Source: Gemmatimonadota bacterium
GTDB lineage: Bacteria; Latescibacterota; UBA2968; UBA8231
Length of the DNA stretch: 14,033 nt
Reading direction: 5' to 3'
Assembly (NCBI GenBank): GCA_026706505.1
Contig: JAPOYQ010000398.1
Span: forward strand, 1-14,033
Under the pieces are notes generated by a model that made no database searches, was not told the DNA's origin, and was given only the letters and a program-made list of their open reading frames with translations. Numbering within the stretch: position 1 is the first letter of the stretch; each line of letters opens with the position of its first letter. Positions 13,859 through 14,033 of this stretch are shown piece after piece. Made by a program: the position numbers and the translations under genes.

Positions 13859-14033
13859 TAACAACGGCCTCTGGGATCACGAGGAAGTCACGGCAGTTCC
13901 TTATACTTAAAAAAGACTGTCTTTTAAGACTCATCGTAGCGCGCGTGGCGCACCTTATTTTCAAACCGCCGCCTGCGACGTACTGGCCCAAAACACAATA
14001 TAGCTAGACCTGTAGTAACGATGGTCATACGGT

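Larger units (their letters stand above)
13685..14033. other. AT-rich intergenic region without a convincing gene
   Basis: 349 bases to the right edge, clearly more AT-rich than the genes. It holds the oxidoreductase promoter, a terminator-like hairpin (13769-13808), a 9-bp tandem repeat (13831-13848) and a near-palindrome AAAAGAC-T-GTCTTTT (13911-13925). A 70-codon ORF at 13795-14007 has no ribosome binding site and no recognisable domain, so I do not call it. An ATG at 14019 near the edge also lacks a ribosome binding site. Confidence 0.6.

Noticed and set aside
13795..14007. 70-codon plus-strand ORF in the right intergenic region
   Set aside because: No ribosome binding site, starts within the terminator-like hairpin, and the peptide follows low-complexity A/T-rich DNA.

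Overview
The window looks like the chromosome of a Gram-negative, GC-rich, free-living heterotrophic bacterium. A TonB-dependent outer-membrane receptor with an N-terminal carboxypeptidase-regulatory-like domain shows an outer membrane. Most genes have strong GGAG-type ribosome binding sites. The mix of an FG-GAP/CRTAC1-type lipoprotein, a Kelch propeller, a Gfo/Idh/MocA oxidoreductase and hydantoinase A/B is common in accessory-rich genomes of FCB/PVC-like lineages (for example Latescibacterota, Gemmatimonadota, Planctomycetota). This placement is an inference from gene content only. I see no rRNA, tRNA, insertion sequence, phage gene or CRISPR array.

Layout. Positions 1-1026 (minus) hold the N-terminal part of an FG-GAP/VCBS repeat lipoprotein that runs off the left edge. 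Positions 1091-1733 (minus) are a VapBC-type toxin-antitoxin pair. Positions 1914-2627 (plus) are a NIP-like aquaglyceroporin, divergent from vapBC across a 180-bp spacer that holds an 8-bp perfect inverted repeat overlapping promoter elements. A strong terminator hairpin at 2661-2697 separates it from a large TonB-dependent receptor (2716-5496, minus).

The central block is a plus-strand operon-like series reading away from the receptor: an M55 D-aminopeptidase (DppA-like), an M19 dipeptidase-like protein with altered metal-ligand positions, a hidden 25-codon ORF that overlaps the next start by GTGA, then hydantoinase/oxoprolinase subunits HyuA and HyuB. Together with the divergent receptor this suggests a locus for uptake and breakdown of small peptides, D-amino-acid-containing dipeptides or cyclic amides (hydantoin, 5-oxoproline, lactam-like). 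The substrate cannot be read from the sequence.

The right part (11683-13684, minus) holds a Gfo/Idh/MocA oxidoreductase followed by a soluble six-bladed Kelch protein, probably co-transcribed. The last 349 bases are AT-rich and without a convincing gene. They contain the oxidoreductase promoter with a palindrome, an orphan terminator-like hairpin for rightward transcripts, and short repeats.
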